DNA of 64,000 bases from Tridacna crocea (GCA_943736015.1 OX031066.1:10916245-10980244); one strand, 5' to 3'. Positions 34,674-45,320 are shown, counted from the stretch's first letter. Made by a program: numbers and translations. The notes: a model not told the origin generated them from the letters alone.

Positions 34674-35539
34674 TACTTTTTTTACCAATGCTGGTAAAAA
34701 CTATCAGATCGTGTAGATCCAAGATCAGACAGTATCCTCGATGCCTTCCTATGTTGATCTTCACTGTCTGCAAAAGAGCATTTAGTCATGCTAAGTAAGT
34801 TGTGCAAGGGTTAATATTTATTATTGCATAAAACGTGCCTTTTCGGGCCATTATAAGCATGTATTAACGGGTAAAAATTGGGCGGTTAACAGGAGAAAAC
34901 GTGTATTAATCAGTAAATTCTCGCGCCGTTAATGCCCGGGTTTGTACTATCAATATCCTCGATTTGGGCCTACCTTGTAAACAACGTTTGTCCTTGTCAG
35001 ATTTTCCCTAGACTCCGACCATCAAACTGTAGGAATTCGTACCATATTCGATCCTTTTCATGGCATGTCTTTGATGATATTAGTACACCACTAACAAACC
35101 TTTGCACAGAATCTCAGTTTAATCGAGATCTGAACAAAAAGTCACCCGTGAAATGTACTCTAAAGCAGCTACATCCCAACCACTTTTTAACGTGATTGGT
35201 CCGCTCGCTTGATGTATATCGAACCCTCTGTCGCCTTCAGTTACAGAAATTTATATCCACGCATTCATCCTAGTTGTAATCGTCCAAATGTGTGCAAGTT
35301 TATCCCACATAAGTCCAGTGTGTATTAAAAATCAATAAAAGTGTATTTACAGCAAGAGAATCAAAACTGGCATACAGGACTAATGGCCCTTTCCTAATCG
35401 TAACAAAAACTTCTTCACCGACTTCCGGTTTTGACCCATTTGCGTACAGTACATTTGAAAATCGCTTATTTGCATTTCTATGGAAATATTTTCGCTATCT
35501 GTGCAAATTATTGTTAGAATACCTTTACTTTATGCAATA

Positions 35540-35690
35540 ATAGCGTTAATTCATGGTTTTTTCGGTCATTAACATTCGCAGAGGCCCTCAAAATAATTAA
35601 AAACCCTTGTGCTTCGCACTCGGGCGTTAAAGCGTTTTTCGGGCCTCTGCGAATGTTAACGACCTCAAAAACGTGAATTAACCCTATAAT
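35540..35690. mobile_element. Foldback element with GTGCTTCGCAC tip
   Basis: Arms GTTAATTCATG, CATTAACATTCGCAGAGGCC and a TTAAA-rich inner part are inverted around CTTGTGCTTCGCACTCG (35606-35622). Outer arms are unrelated to the foldback at 26340-26512, but the 17-nt tip differs by one base. Confidence 0.85.
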
Positions 35691-36601
35691 CAAACAAAAC
35701 TTGATGTTTGAAAGCAACTACACAGAACAAACTAAATAAAAAAGCTACTGCATTAACTATGGAACTTGTCTCAAGCTTTAAGCAAACATTCCTGACTTTT
35801 AACAATCCTAAACCCTTTACCAGATGGGAAAATAATAGACCTATCTAAGTTAAAAGCATTTGCAAATGGCATTTTCAGGCTGGCTCACGTGATGCAATTT
35901 TTCTTTTCTTTGATAGGGCATCAAACTTTGTAGGAAAAGGAGAAAATGCTGGTTAAGCCTGTTTCACATTAGCCATGTGAATTTTTCGTTGTACAATTTC
36001 TGCCACAAACACAATGGCTACCTATTTGTGCCCGTCGCACATTCTGCAAGTGCAAAGCGATCTCTGTACATTGTTTGCACAGTTGACTCAAGAACCGTAT
36101 GGTGTTTCCCGGTTGAACACACAAACAAACAAAGTGGCGTGTTCGCACGGCTGTCATTCGCTTATTGTAAGGGCTGCCGAACAAATTCTCAAGGCGCCCA
36201 CAAGACTACTGTAAGAATTTGCAAAGTTTTTTACTACTGGCAAGCACGAATTTGCAAGACAGCTGTACAGTGTTTATGTGATTGCCATAAGGAGGAGGAA
36301 TTATCTCCTCTAAAATCAGTTGTCTATCCTATTTTTAAACAGAGCTGTTTTTAGATAAATGTGCTCACATGCTAATGCCATTTTGGCTTATCAGTAAATT
36401 CAAAACCCCTGATGAAGGCAGTATGCCGAAAGGGCTCAGGTAAAATTATTTCAACTGTTGAAGCACATTATATTTCTCATTTATATTCAATCAAACATTT
36501 GCGCTCATGTATCCTCTCGATCCAGTTATCTTAAAGGAAATTTGTTGATGTTCTTTACTATTTTTACTATTTTTCTCCACTTTATATATATATATGCACA
36601 A

Positions 36602-36678
36602 CATTATCTCCCGCTAGATGGCATTCTATAAATACACATCTAATTTGGGTATTTTGGGTGCAGAAGCGGACTAGTTTT
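36602..36678 (+). repeat. Dispersed ~75-bp repeat with CTCF-like motif, copy 1
   Basis: ATTATCTCCCGCTAGATGGC and ATTCTATAAATAC, then ATTTGGGTATTTTGGGTGC, match the minus strand of 48089-48165. It contains CCGCTAGATGGCA (36611-36623), close to the bilaterian CTCF core as I remember it (CCASYAGRKGGCR). Confidence 0.6.
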
Positions 36679-36865
36679 TCATAAGAACAACCTAGGTCAC
36701 AAATGAAAGGGGTGCCGGACAATTCCTTCCAAATTAGCGGTTCAAAGATTGAGAGAGCCTCCGGGTGCCGTACAGTTTTGAGACATTTTGCCCAAGCAGA
36801 TACAAATCATACGGGCATTGGACGGCAGTTTCTTTAAAAATGCCTGCATGCCTTTTTTATTTCAG

Positions 36866-37115
36866 AATGGCATCAGGCAGCGACCGGACGGACATCTTTC
36901 TGACTTTGTGCAGCTCTCTGGCTAGCTACAGAGGCATGTCAAAGTGTCTGATGATGACCCGCCTCTGTAGCCCATTTGACCTACACAGTCCTCACTCTGC
37001 GGCCTCACCCAGCATGCTCCTGATCGTAAACAGCAGCAGCTACTATTGCATTTCTCTGCCTTTGGCGAGCAGCTTGCAATCTCTATTGATGAAGGAGAAG
37101 ATTAAACAGAACTGA
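36866..37115 (+). CDS. Terminal coding exon of unknown gene (visible exon 3 of 3)
   Basis: Acceptor CTTTTTTATTTCAG at 36852-36865. One base completes the codon from 34235, then 82 codons and TGA at 37113-37115. Base composition is richer in G+C than the surroundings. The product is Ser-rich (SAASPSMLLIVNSSSYYC) and ends LMKEKIKQN. The ATG at the exon start is internal if the splice is right. No domain recognised. The frame also stays open upstream of the acceptor back to 36765, but that part lacks coding character. Confidence 0.65.
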
Positions 37116-37455
37116 TTAATTATAATGAGGTAAGATATCAATATGCACTTTTATAATATACTGATCATGTCACCAAAGTATATCTTGGCTGTACGGTCGC
37201 AGTCCAGAGAGAATTAACAAAATCAATGCTGCATGGCGATCTGACGGTCACTGGATGGTGCCAGACAGCATCTCAAAATTGAACTGCCACTGTTCAAATT
37301 GAACTGCCACCGCGCGGTTGTTGTGCGGTCCCGAGATGATTGTGTCAAAATCTCTTGGAAAAACTTTCCATCTGGTGGCAGTCAGTTATTTGTGACTGGG
37401 GTATTAATTTGAATTTCAAAATGAAATAAACATTAATTCAATAAAAAGCACACAG
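37116..37455 (+). other. Probable 3' UTR with two poly(A) signals
   Basis: Follows the stop at 37115. AATAAA occurs at about 37425 and 37440 (GAAATAAACATTAATTC, CAATAAAAAGC), suitable for cleavage near 37455. An imperfect CAAATTGAACTGCCAC duplication lies near 37277-37312. Confidence 0.5.
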
Positions 37456-37497
37456 TGGGATTCATTCAGCTATGATCAGCTAGCATGTAACCTCTGC

Positions 37498-37559
37498 ATT
37501 GTGCAAAAAGGAGATAATGCTGGTTACCAGCATTTTCTTCTTTTCCCACAATGTTTTGA
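37498..37559 (+). mobile_element. MITE hairpin only
   Basis: AAAAAGGAGATAATGCTGG, TTACCAGCATTTTCTTC and CCCACAATGTTTTG. The outer halves of the element are absent. Confidence 0.7.
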
Positions 37560-37597
37560 CTGTATCATTTACAGAAATAACCATTTCAGTTACATTT

Positions 37598-38075
37598 TTA
37601 GTTCACCTGAGCAGGAAGTGCCCTGGGTGAGCTATTGTGATCGGTCATTGTTCATCACCTGTTCATCTGTCCGTCTGTGCGTGTGTCCATAAACTTTTTC
37701 TTTAAAAAACTTCTCAGAAACTATTGACTGGATTTTTACCAAATTTCACAGGAACATTCCTTAGGTGGTTCTCTTTCAAATTCCTCCAACTAATTGTGTT
37801 CCATGAATAATTCTGGTTGCCATGGCAACCAAAGTAAAAGAAAAACTTCAAAAATCTTCTCCTCCCAAACCGCTAATTGGATAGCATTATTATTTTGCAG
37901 GAATATTTCTTAGGTAGAGGTCTACAGAATTCCTTAAAAAAAAAGGATCCGTCAAAAAACATGGCTTTTATAGGAGACTCATTTTCCTTTTATGGTATAA
38001 AGTAATATCTTTGAAAAATTTCTTCTCTCAAACTATTCTTTGGATTTCATTGTTGTATTGCACGTTAATTCCTAT
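37598..38075 (+). mobile_element. Tandem-core element, 5' part
   Basis: AGTTCACCTGAGCAGGAAGT and GAGCTATTGTGATCGG match the leader at 29931, followed by a CCGTCTGTGCGTGTGTCC tract. The core differs: units of about 190 bp marked by AACT(A)TTGACTGGATTTTTACC and TTCCTTAGGTGG / TTTCTTAGGTAGAGG. Confidence 0.75.
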
Positions 38076-38079
38076 AGTG

Positions 38080-38302
38080 GTAAGTCTTTACCATACAATC
38101 CTGACTTTTAACGTCCCTAAAGAAGAAGTCTTTGGAAAACACTCTTGGAAAAGGAGAAAATGCTGGTAATCAGCATTTTCTCCTTTTCTCTCAGTGTTTT
38201 CATCAAAGAGAGAAATCATCATTTCATTAATGTTTAATTTGTCGTCTGCAAATGCTTTCAGTTTGGTCACATCCCAAATTTTGTCGTTTGGTAAAGAATT
38301 AA
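38080..38302 (+). mobile_element. TTAA palindromic MITE
   Basis: TAAGTCTTTACCATACAATC start, central TGCTGGTAATCAGCA, right half GTCGTCTGCAAATGC, end CGTTTGGTAAAGAATTAA. It interrupts the tandem-core element that begins at 37598. Confidence 0.8.
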
Positions 38303-38556
38303 AGATGGTTGACTTACATAATCTATAATCCTTTTCATGTAAAAAAAGAGAACCTCTGCACTTTTATTAGTTCTGGTAAAGGTTTGTTGACCTACTGGTG
38401 ACCTAGTACAAAGAGGGACAGGGCTTTACTGTTGTGATAAGGCATTTTGTTATCCTATCAAACTGATCCTGCAACTTCAATAAAAATATTCCCACAATAC
38501 ATATTTTTTGATGTCTCCCCGCCCAAAATGGTTTGTAACAAGACCCTCTTTAACTA

Positions 38557-38735
38557 TAACCAGAAGACAAAATTTTTATAACTGGTCATAATTGAAAGAT
38601 GTTGCAGACAACTTTTATCAAAAAAGGGTAGATCTATATTATTGTGTAAAACTAAGAAAATGTAGGTTACTATTATTTTCTTCTTTTCTCACAATGTTTT
38701 TCATAGCTTTTTTTCTTTAGTGACCTAAAATGAAG
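38557..38735 (-). mobile_element. Degenerate palindromic MITE
   Basis: AGACAAAATTTTTATAACTGG, CATAATTGAAAGATG, GTAGGTTACTATTATTTTC and TTCTCACAATGTTTTTC preserve the order of the family but not the palindrome. Confidence 0.5.
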
Positions 38736-38779
38736 GAATGAATTGTAATTGTTAAAAACTTCTCTTCACTGTTACAGAA

Positions 38780-38969
38780 AAAACAGGGCTGTGGAGCGAT
38801 ACAGGCGTTCAAGCACCCCTAGTTGTCAAACTTGCACAGTTTGTTTATCTCATCAATAGCTTCAACCCTATGGATTTTGAGAAAAATTCAACTAACAGTA
38901 TGGGAAAAGTAGCTATTTCAAGTTGACTGCCAGCAGAGCATATTCAAGCCCTTCAGGGCCTTCTAGTTA
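38780..38969 (+). mobile_element. Helitron-like 3' end
   Basis: The sequence GAGCGATACAGGCG... ends with an imperfect hairpin, GCCCTTCAGGGC, about 5 nt before CTAG|TT. A 3' hairpin just before CTRR is characteristic of Helitrons. It could be the 3' end of the element starting at 37598. Confidence 0.45.
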
Positions 38970-39122
38970 ATTAGAAAAATAGATAAAAAGAAAATCCATA
39001 AATACGAGGAAAGTTCAAATATTATGCGAATTAAGTCTGTAATCAGTTATGAGAGAAACATAAATGTATGTAGAAGAGAAGGGTGAGTATAGATACAATA
39101 TTATGTGCTGCGCCCGGGAACA

Positions 39123-39217
39123 CATGGCCACCAGCATTTTCTCCTTTTCCCACAATGTTTTTAAAAGGCTTCTTCCTCAGGGTCATTAGAAGTTGTCATT
39201 GTGTGGTAAAGGGTTAA
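39123..39217 (-). mobile_element. MITE half
   Basis: CCAGCATTTTCTCCTTTTCC, then GCTTCTTCCTCAGGGTC and GTGTGGTAAAGGGTTAA; it starts at the palindrome centre. Confidence 0.7.
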
Positions 39218-39225
39218 ACCTCAAA

Positions 39226-39300
39226 AAACAAGGATATTTGCCCAATGGGTTCAAATCCCACAAGAGGCTGTTTGTGTTTCGGCTCTACATTTGTTGTGAA
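39226..39300 (+). mobile_element. SINE family 1, truncated head
   Basis: AACCTCAAAAAACAAGGATA, TTTGCCCAATGGGTTCAAAT with B-box GGGTTCAAATCCC, like the fuller copy at 39430-39630. Confidence 0.6.
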
Positions 39301-39429
39301 ATTTCATGTTCATAAGATGGGGGTTCATCTAGGACTGGCCTTTCAGCCATTAATCCCATTTGTTGTCCAAAACAGACTTCCTGACTAATCAGACTTTGAA
39401 TCATCAAGAAGTGATGACTTTAAGAGGCG

Positions 39430-39630
39430 TGTGTGTTACAGGAGATCACTCCTTCATGCATAGCTTTGTCCCCATATAAATACAATACCTGACCACTGGA
39501 GATATCTCTTTTGCTCAGTGGTTATGGTATTGGTCTTTTAAACCTCGAAAAACGAGGATATTTGCTCATTGTGGGTTTGAATCCCGCCAGAGGGGGTTTG
39601 TGTTTCAGCAATGCATTTGTTGCAAACTTT
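39430..39630 (+). mobile_element. tRNA-derived SINE, family 1
   Basis: Leader GAGATCACTCCTTCATGC, A-box TTGCTCAGTGG (39511-39521), B-box GGGTTTGAATCCC (39573-39585). The leader is shared with the copy at 27315. Confidence 0.75.
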
Positions 39631-40514
39631 ATACCCCGGTCACATATTCACGGAAGACCTCCACGGAAGAGCTACGTATTTGTTCCGGCATCGTCCGTGA
39701 CAACTCATACCAATCAGTAGCTCTACGCATTGTAACTGTAGTCATTTGTAGTAGTCCTTGTATATCCGTAGCAGTCTTTGAGAATTTTTTAACATGCACT
39801 AAGATTTGCTACGGATCAAGCAATGGTAGCGTATCCTTACTAGTCCGTATTTGACCATACTGATGTGTTCTGGTTTGTATTAAAACCGCATCAGTCCATA
39901 CTTATCTGTAGGCCCATAATTTTTCTTGGTTTGATAGAGATAACTACGTATTTGCAGGGTTACACTACATTATTAGTTGCGGTTATGATACGGATTTGTC
40001 ACGATCTTAATACATTTTACTAGGTCTATGCAGAGGCAGGGATTCGCATGCTCTTTTACGGTTTACTATGTTGCAACACGTCACAGTATGGAATTGTAGG
40101 GACGACTACTGTTTCATAGGATAAATTCAGAATCATGTGCTTCTACAAGGGAATAAATGCTCTGTCTTTGTAGAATAACAACGCATTTGTGCTTTGTTGT
40201 TGACTTCACAATACTGAACAGTCAATAATTGATGTTTGCAATAAATTGGCTGCAATTGGATATTGATATGGCACAAAATGTCAAGGCACTGTTTCAGCAG
40301 TTTGATGACATTCATGTTACGATTGTTATAATTATATTTCCATCTTACTGTCAGTAATACCTGCACATTTAAGGTAGCATACATGTATTTCACAAAACAT
40401 TATACGAAAAGGAATAAACATCAGGCTTATAATGCGACACTCTATCCAAACAACGAAGCTAAAGATGCAAGAAGTAAAAAGATAACATGAGTACATAAAA
40501 CTGTCACCGTTTCT

Positions 40515-40670
40515 GGTGGTTCAGGCAACTGCTAACGGAACGGGAGGTCAAAGGTTCAAGCTCCACAAGGAGCTTGTTTTGATATGGCTTGTTGGTGAAC
40601 CGCAAGCTAGTTAAATGTATTGTGAGTGGTTGCCTGCCTGGTGCCACACATTAAAGATAGGAATTGGGAG
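40515..40670 (+). mobile_element. Possible tRNA-like SINE
   Basis: TGGTGGTTCAGGCAACTGC could serve as A-box and GGTTCAAGCTCC as B-box at plausible spacing. Only one copy in the window, so the assignment is weak. Confidence 0.35.
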
Positions 40671-40820
40671 TAAAGATGCTTAGAGAATATGGGTGATACT
40701 AACGATAATAAACAAGCATTTTACTTTCAAAGCATAAACATTCAACATAATCAGTGTAACTGTGAAATAAACAGCAGATTTTATGATCAGAAGAGAAAAG
40801 TTATTGATCAATATTTCACC

Positions 40821-41041
40821 TTGAACCCTTTCCCAATCAATCATTTTATGGGTCTTCAACAGATAACCTTAGAAAACATTGAATGAAATAGAAAAAATGC
40901 TCAAAACGAACCATTTCTCTATTTCCCACAATGTTTTCTACCTTGTAGAACTGCAGCTCATTTGTACCAAATTTACAGTTGTTGTCTGAAGATGCTTTCA
41001 GTTTCGTGGAGGCCAAATTTTGTCAACTGGTGATAGGTTAT
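40821..41041 (+). mobile_element. Diverged palindromic MITE
   Basis: TTGAACCCTTTCCCAATCAA, GAAAACATTGAATGAAATAG, TGCTCAAAACGAACC, TTTCCCACAATGTTTTC, GTTGTCTGAAGATGCTTTC. The tip differs from other subfamilies and the arms are only partly complementary. Confidence 0.65.
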
Positions 41042-41803
41042 TCATTATAATAATCAGGTAATAAAAGACAGGATATGTGGACTAGAGATTGGCTTTTAGG
41101 AAGAACCCTCCATGGCCAGTATAATGCTCTGATGGCAAACATTTTGAAAGTGAGCAAGCTAGAGGTTGTAGACGGAATGCTAAATCGTGGTATGCCCGTA
41201 TTGATCTGTGCCAATTCTCACTTCTCCATATCGGATTGTTCTTATTCATACTAATAAATACTTGTACCGTAGCAAATTTTAGTGTATCCATCTACAATCA
41301 TCCTGATTTGTGTCGCTCCATATTAAACTGTGTCCCACCGTAACAATCGGTATCTCTCTTGGCATTAGACCCATCAAACTCCGTACTCGCATCATTGTGT
41401 ATCCATATTGGAACCATAGAGGACTGCGGAATTTGACATTTCCATAGTCATTTGTGAGCGATTAGACTGTAGTTCTTCTGTGGTGGCCTTCAGTGAATAT
41501 GTGACTGGAGCTTTAATGTTTGTAAGACAGGATTTGTTCCTTTCTGAAAGCTGTTCCTGATCATTGTTTTGACAATGGTTATGTTTTGAAATAGGCAGTG
41601 ACTTGGGAAGAAATTTCTGCAATGTAATGATAAAAAGAAACTCATGGAAAGTATGAATAGGTACAATGGCTGCCATGACATCAATTAATTTATGTTGAAA
41701 ATGGTATTAAACACCACAAAATTGATTAATCTTATCCAAATTATGCATGTTTTCAAAACTGTTTTAACACTGCTGAAGATATTAACTTATCCTGCCAAAT
41801 AAG

Positions 41804-41986
41804 TTAACTCTTTACCACACAACCCCAACTTTTAACGACCCTGAGAAACCAGCATTTTCTCCATTTCCAACAGTATTTTCTACCCTGTCAGAGTCAGATA
41901 TAAGCACATTACTAAGATGGGATTTGTTGTCTGCAGTCATGCTTTGAATTTGTTCCAGTCCAAAACTTTATTGTTTAGAGAATTAA
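41804..41986 (+). mobile_element. Palindromic MITE with left arm deleted
   Basis: TTAACTCTTTACCACACAAC, then ACCAGCATTTTCTCC directly after the 5' part. Right half and terminal TTTAGAGAATTAA present. Confidence 0.75.
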
Positions 41987-42065
41987 ATAGAAATTTCAAG
42001 CCAATTGTAAACACCTAGATATTTCTATTTCAAAATTATTTTTTGGTAAAATTGTACTTTAGTGC

Positions 42066-42220
42066 ATAACTTCTTTCCAAATTACAAAATCTCAGACTGT
42101 TCCAAATGGAAAAGAATCTGTTGACTAACTGTAACTAAAAATCTGAAATTTCTCTCTTGTCAAGTAGAAAGCTTTGTGTGTGAGAAAAGGAGAAAATTCT
42201 GGTTACCAGCATTTTCTAAA
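42066..42220 (-). mobile_element. Partial palindromic MITE
   Basis: TTTCCAAATTACAAAATCTC, AGACTGTTCCAAATGG, then GAGAAAATTCTGGTTACCAG and CATTTTC; truncated beyond. Confidence 0.6.
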
Positions 42221-42254
42221 TCTTTGCGAGCCAAGGTAAAGGTGTGGATCTTAC

Positions 42255-42338
42255 CTTGGCTGATTGAGCCCGATTTCGAGATTCCTGCGATGCGCCTTCT
42301 ATTGGATGCTTATTATTATTCCCCTTTGCATCATATTT
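42255..42338 (-). CDS. Internal coding exon, unknown protein
   Basis: Minus strand: acceptor TTGGCTTTCAG, 28 codons in phase 0 at both ends, donor AAG|GTAAGA. The product is hydrophilic (KYDAKGNNNKHPIEG, ending RNRAQSAK), as in a disordered region. Both splice signals are strong and in the right place. No neighbouring exon on this strand could be joined with confidence. It lies just left of a 661-bp tandem duplication. Confidence 0.5.
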
Positions 42339-42390
42339 CTGAAAGCCAATGAAATATCGTTTTACAAACTGCTTACAAATACAATTATGG

Positions 42391-43711
42391 CACACATAAA
42401 CAGTTTGCTTCGAATTGGCCACGGTCAAAATTAGAAATAAATGAGTAAGGTAGGTTTATAATGCAATTCGGATAAGAAGAGTAGTTATTACATTCATGAA
42501 TTGTGTTGAATTAAGGAAAAGAAGCATTTGGTTCGTATGTGAAACAGGGGGTCATGACCTTTCCTTCTTTGTTCTATAGTTTTGACCCCAAATGCGAAAG
42601 TGAGGGATCATGGAGCTAGCAGCTGTTTTTAGCGAAGAAAACAAGGGTAGGGTCAGGGCATGAAAGATTGAGAAAAAACAGCATTGTAATGTGCTATTTT
42701 GGATTTTATCCTCAGATTATGTGTTGTTTTGAGTTTCAATTCAGCTTGGCATTTTCAGGCTAGCCTCCTGGGTTTGCATTTTGTGAATTTTGGAATAAAG
42801 GATAAAATGGCAATTTTTTTTCAGCTTTTTTCCGACCATTTCTCTTGCTTATATTGATCATTGATATCACTGTTTCACAAGTTGAACTTGATTTATTAAT
42901 AAAATCAAAAGAATTAAGATTGTGCTGTTGCATTTAAGTGCTCCTTATAATTTCAGACTGACTATATAGACCTTTGTTTGAGAAAGTTAAAATTCGGCGT
43001 ATGGCGGACCGAGACGAGTTTAGCCGTCAACGGTGTACTGGTAACTTAAGGCATATGTAAACAGTTTGCTTCAAATTGGCCACGGTCAAAATTAGAAATA
43101 AGTGAGTGAGGTAGATTTTCAATGCAATTTGGATAAGAAGAGTAGTTATTTCACCCATGAATTGTGTTAGATTTAGGAAAAGAAGCATTTGGTTCGTATG
43201 TGAAACAAGGGGTCATGACCTTTCCTTCTTCGTTCTATAGTTTTGACCCCAAATGCAAAAGTGAGGGATCATGGAGCTAGCAGCTGTTTTTAGCGGAGAA
43301 AACAAGGGTAGGGTCAGGGCATGAAAGATTGAGATAAAACGGCATTGTACTGTGCTATTTTGGATTTTATCCTCAGATTATGTGATGTTTTGAGTTTCAA
43401 TTCAGCTTGGCATTTTCAGGCTAGCTTCCTGAGTGTGCGTTTTGTGAATTTTGGAATATAGGCTAAAATGGCTTTTTTTTTTCAGTTTTTTTTCCGACCA
43501 TGTCACTTGCTTATATTGATCATTGATATCACTATTTCACAAGTTGAACATGATTTATTGATAAAATCTAAAGAATTAGGATTGTGTTGTTGCATTTAAG
43601 TGCTCCTTATAATTTCAGACTGACTATATAGACCTTTGTTTGAGAAAGTTAAAATTCGGCGTACGGCGGACCAAGACGAGTTTAGCAGACAACTGTGTAC
43701 TGCTACCTTAA
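42391..43711 (+). repeat. Tandem duplication, two ~661-bp units
   Basis: The unit starting AAACAGTTTGCTTCGAATTG repeats from about 43051 to 43711 with about 5 percent divergence. Each unit ends with GGCGTATGGCGGACCGAGAC or its diverged form, followed by a splice-donor-like site. The duplication is local; no third copy is seen. Confidence 0.95.
43001..43040 (+). CDS. Candidate first coding exon in duplication copy 1
   Basis: ATGGCGGACCGAGACG opens 13 codons plus one base (MADRDEFSRQRCT) before GTAACT. In copy 2 the start is ACG (43663) and the GTAACT donor is lost, but a stronger GTAAGT lies at 43713. A start exon of a plus-strand gene ending at 44954 is possible; the very short length limits confidence. 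Confidence 0.25.
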
Positions 43712-44129
43712 GGTAAGTGGCAGTTTATGAAGTTTGTATTTTGACAGAAAATTGCATTTAGTCTAGTAATTCCATCAATTTCCAGTCTGAAAATAGTATT
43801 CAAGTTGATCCTAAGATTGTGAATTTTAGCTGATATTAGTTCAAAGAAGGGAGGTAACTCGAAATTTGGAAAAAGGCAGATTTGGCATCATGGAGCATAT
43901 TTAGCAGGATAAGGGTTAATTTATATGTGTATTGTCGGCCAGTACAGAGGGCAGGCCTGCTGATTTTGAAGGTATCTGCTCGAAGCTGACATCATGGTAA
44001 AGTTATTGTGATAGGTCTACCCTTTTCACAACATCTCTAAATAGAAAATTCATCAATTCGACGAACTCTGGAGTTTTTGACTTCATGCAATTGCAGTTGG
44101 TAAAACATCGAGTTGTTAACAATTATAAC
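43712..44129. other. Unassigned
   Basis: Two frames are open on the minus strand near 44020-44110 before a GTAGAC, but neither is favoured. An AAAATCAGCAGGCCTGCC segment looks repetitive. No call. Confidence 0.3.
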
Positions 44130-44334
44130 TTAACCCTTTACAAGCAGTACCAGGTTTTTACAAACCAGTTGTAGAAGCCTTTTGAAAACATTGTGGGGAA
44201 TAAAAGAAACCAGCATTTTCTCCTTTCCCTACAATGTTTTCTACCCTGCTGGTAACAAATTTCAATTTTTGTCGTCTGCATTAGTGCTTTCAATTAAGAC
44301 CAGTCTAACATTCTGTTGTTTGGTAAAGAGTTAA
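44130..44334 (+). mobile_element. TTAA palindromic MITE, left arm shortened
   Basis: TTAACCCTTTACAAGCAGTA, AAAACATTGTGGGGAATAAA, ACCAGCATTTTCTCC, end GTTTGGTAAAGAGTTAA. Confidence 0.8.
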
Positions 44335-44587
44335 TAAAAAGTTAATTGGTAGCTCTTTAAAATCACAAAGACAAATTGAAATGCCTCCGACGAACAACTG
44401 AAGAACTATCGGGTGGGGGAGGGGGGGAGAATTAATAAGGTTGTAAATGAGGGTGTTCCGAAAAAGGTGTTTAATTATAGGTACCATAAGCGTCAGCTGT
44501 AGGCACGAATGCAAAAATGAGCATGATAACAGAATTATTGCAATATTCTTATCATGAAAATTTTTGTGTTATCATGATACTTCTCTC

Positions 44588-44675
44588 AACCTTTTATCGA
44601 GTTTTAACGACCCTGTCGTTTACAAATGGTTTCAATTTGAATAGGTCTAAAAGTTTGCCATGTGGTAACGGTTAA
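44588..44675 (+). mobile_element. MITE lacking the central hairpin
   Basis: AACCTTTTATCGAGTTTTAA, CGACCCTGTCGTTTACAAAT, GGTTTCAATTTGAATAGGTC, CATGTGGTAACGGTTAA. The 5' and 3' parts are joined without the palindrome. Confidence 0.65.
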
Positions 44676-44843
44676 ATTATCTCAACAGCTACCTCCTATC
44701 TTGTGGCAGAAATATGCCACCATAGGTTTGTCTATAAAAAGAAGCCTTGTTAACTACATGTACTACCAAGGAGTGTTTGTATAGTATATGATTGAGCTGT
44801 TAAAATTTTTGCTGTAATAGAAGAAAACATATTTAAACTGCAG

Positions 44844-44954
44844 GTAAAAGAGTCCACTCTACAGAAGATGAAGGGAGGAAATAAAAGAAGATTTTCTGGA
44901 GCACATTCAGTCAAACCACACACCTTGAATGAAAGACTGCCTAGCGGCCATTAA
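44844..44954 (+). CDS. Candidate terminal coding exon
   Basis: Acceptor TTTAAACTGCAG, then 36 codons to TAA at 44952 in phase 0 (VKESTLQKMKGGNKRR, ending NERLPSGH). A poly(A) signal AATAAA overlaps at 44955. A shorter frame in another phase (KRVHSTEDEGRK then stop) would join to the candidate start exon at 43001-43040. Strong acceptor and poly(A) signal, but the frame is short. Confidence 0.4.
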   Translation, partial: VKESTLQKMKGGNKRRFSGAHSVKPHTLNERLPSGH

Positions 44955-45083
44955 ATAAAGCAAGAAGAAGGGGACATGTCTCAAAAGTGCCCTTGGGAAA
45001 CAATGGAAAAAAAGTGTGGAACAATATATACAGAAATAAAAAAAAACGAAGATGTGGAAGAATAGACTTCCCTGAATCTGTGT

Positions 45084-45320
45084 TTAATCCTTTACCCCAT
45101 AAGGCATTTCTATGGTATCTCTAATTGACCCTAAATAAGAGCGAGGATGAAGCCGTTTCTAATGTGTATAATTTTTTATGACACCTTTTGATGGCATAGA
45201 AAACATTGTGACAAAAGGTGAAATTGCTCGTCACAAGCAATTTCACCTTTTGCCACAATGTTTTCCAAAGACTCCAACAAGCAATGCGTAGAAATGAGTA
45301 TCTATGGAGTAAAGGGTTAA
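45084..45320 (-). mobile_element. TTAA palindromic MITE, GGTGAAATTGCTCG subfamily
   Basis: TTAATCCTTTACCCCATAAG start and GGAGTAAAGGGTTAA end. Central palindrome 45199-45265, with tip TTGCTCGTCACAAGCAA; near-perfect arms with two mismatches. Confidence 0.85.

Larger units (their letters stand above)
39634..41511. mobile_element. TIR element with CCGGTCACATATTCAC ends
   Basis: CCCCGGTCACATATTCACGG at the left and its inverted counterpart GTGAATATGTGACTGGAG at the right. Similarity continues inward (GAAGACCTCCACGGAAGAGC against GAAGGCCACCACAGAAGAAC) for about 50 bp. No transposase is visible; a MITE and a possible SINE lie inside. Confidence 0.65.

Noticed and set aside
34686..34767. Minus-strand exon after TTTTGCAG, ending in a MITE-supplied GTAAAA
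   Set aside because: Two frames are open and equally plausible, and it would sit antisense within an intron of the better-supported plus-strand gene. Not enough to call, though RNA data could revive it.
35977..36354. 125-residue plus-strand frame
   Set aside because: One of the longest frames, but no domain, no splice or start context, and an overlapping open frame in another phase. Composition is like the non-coding surroundings.
36409..36431. Hammerhead-ribozyme-like core CTGATGA ... GAAA
   Set aside because: The core motif and a 3-bp stem II are there, but there is an extra A before the stem. The flanking CCC/GGG pair joins the two sides directly instead of forming stems I and III, and no cleavage site can be placed.
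42960..43042. Functional duplicated gene start
   Set aside because: Kept only as a low-confidence feature: 13 codons are too few to show coding, and the second copy has lost the start.
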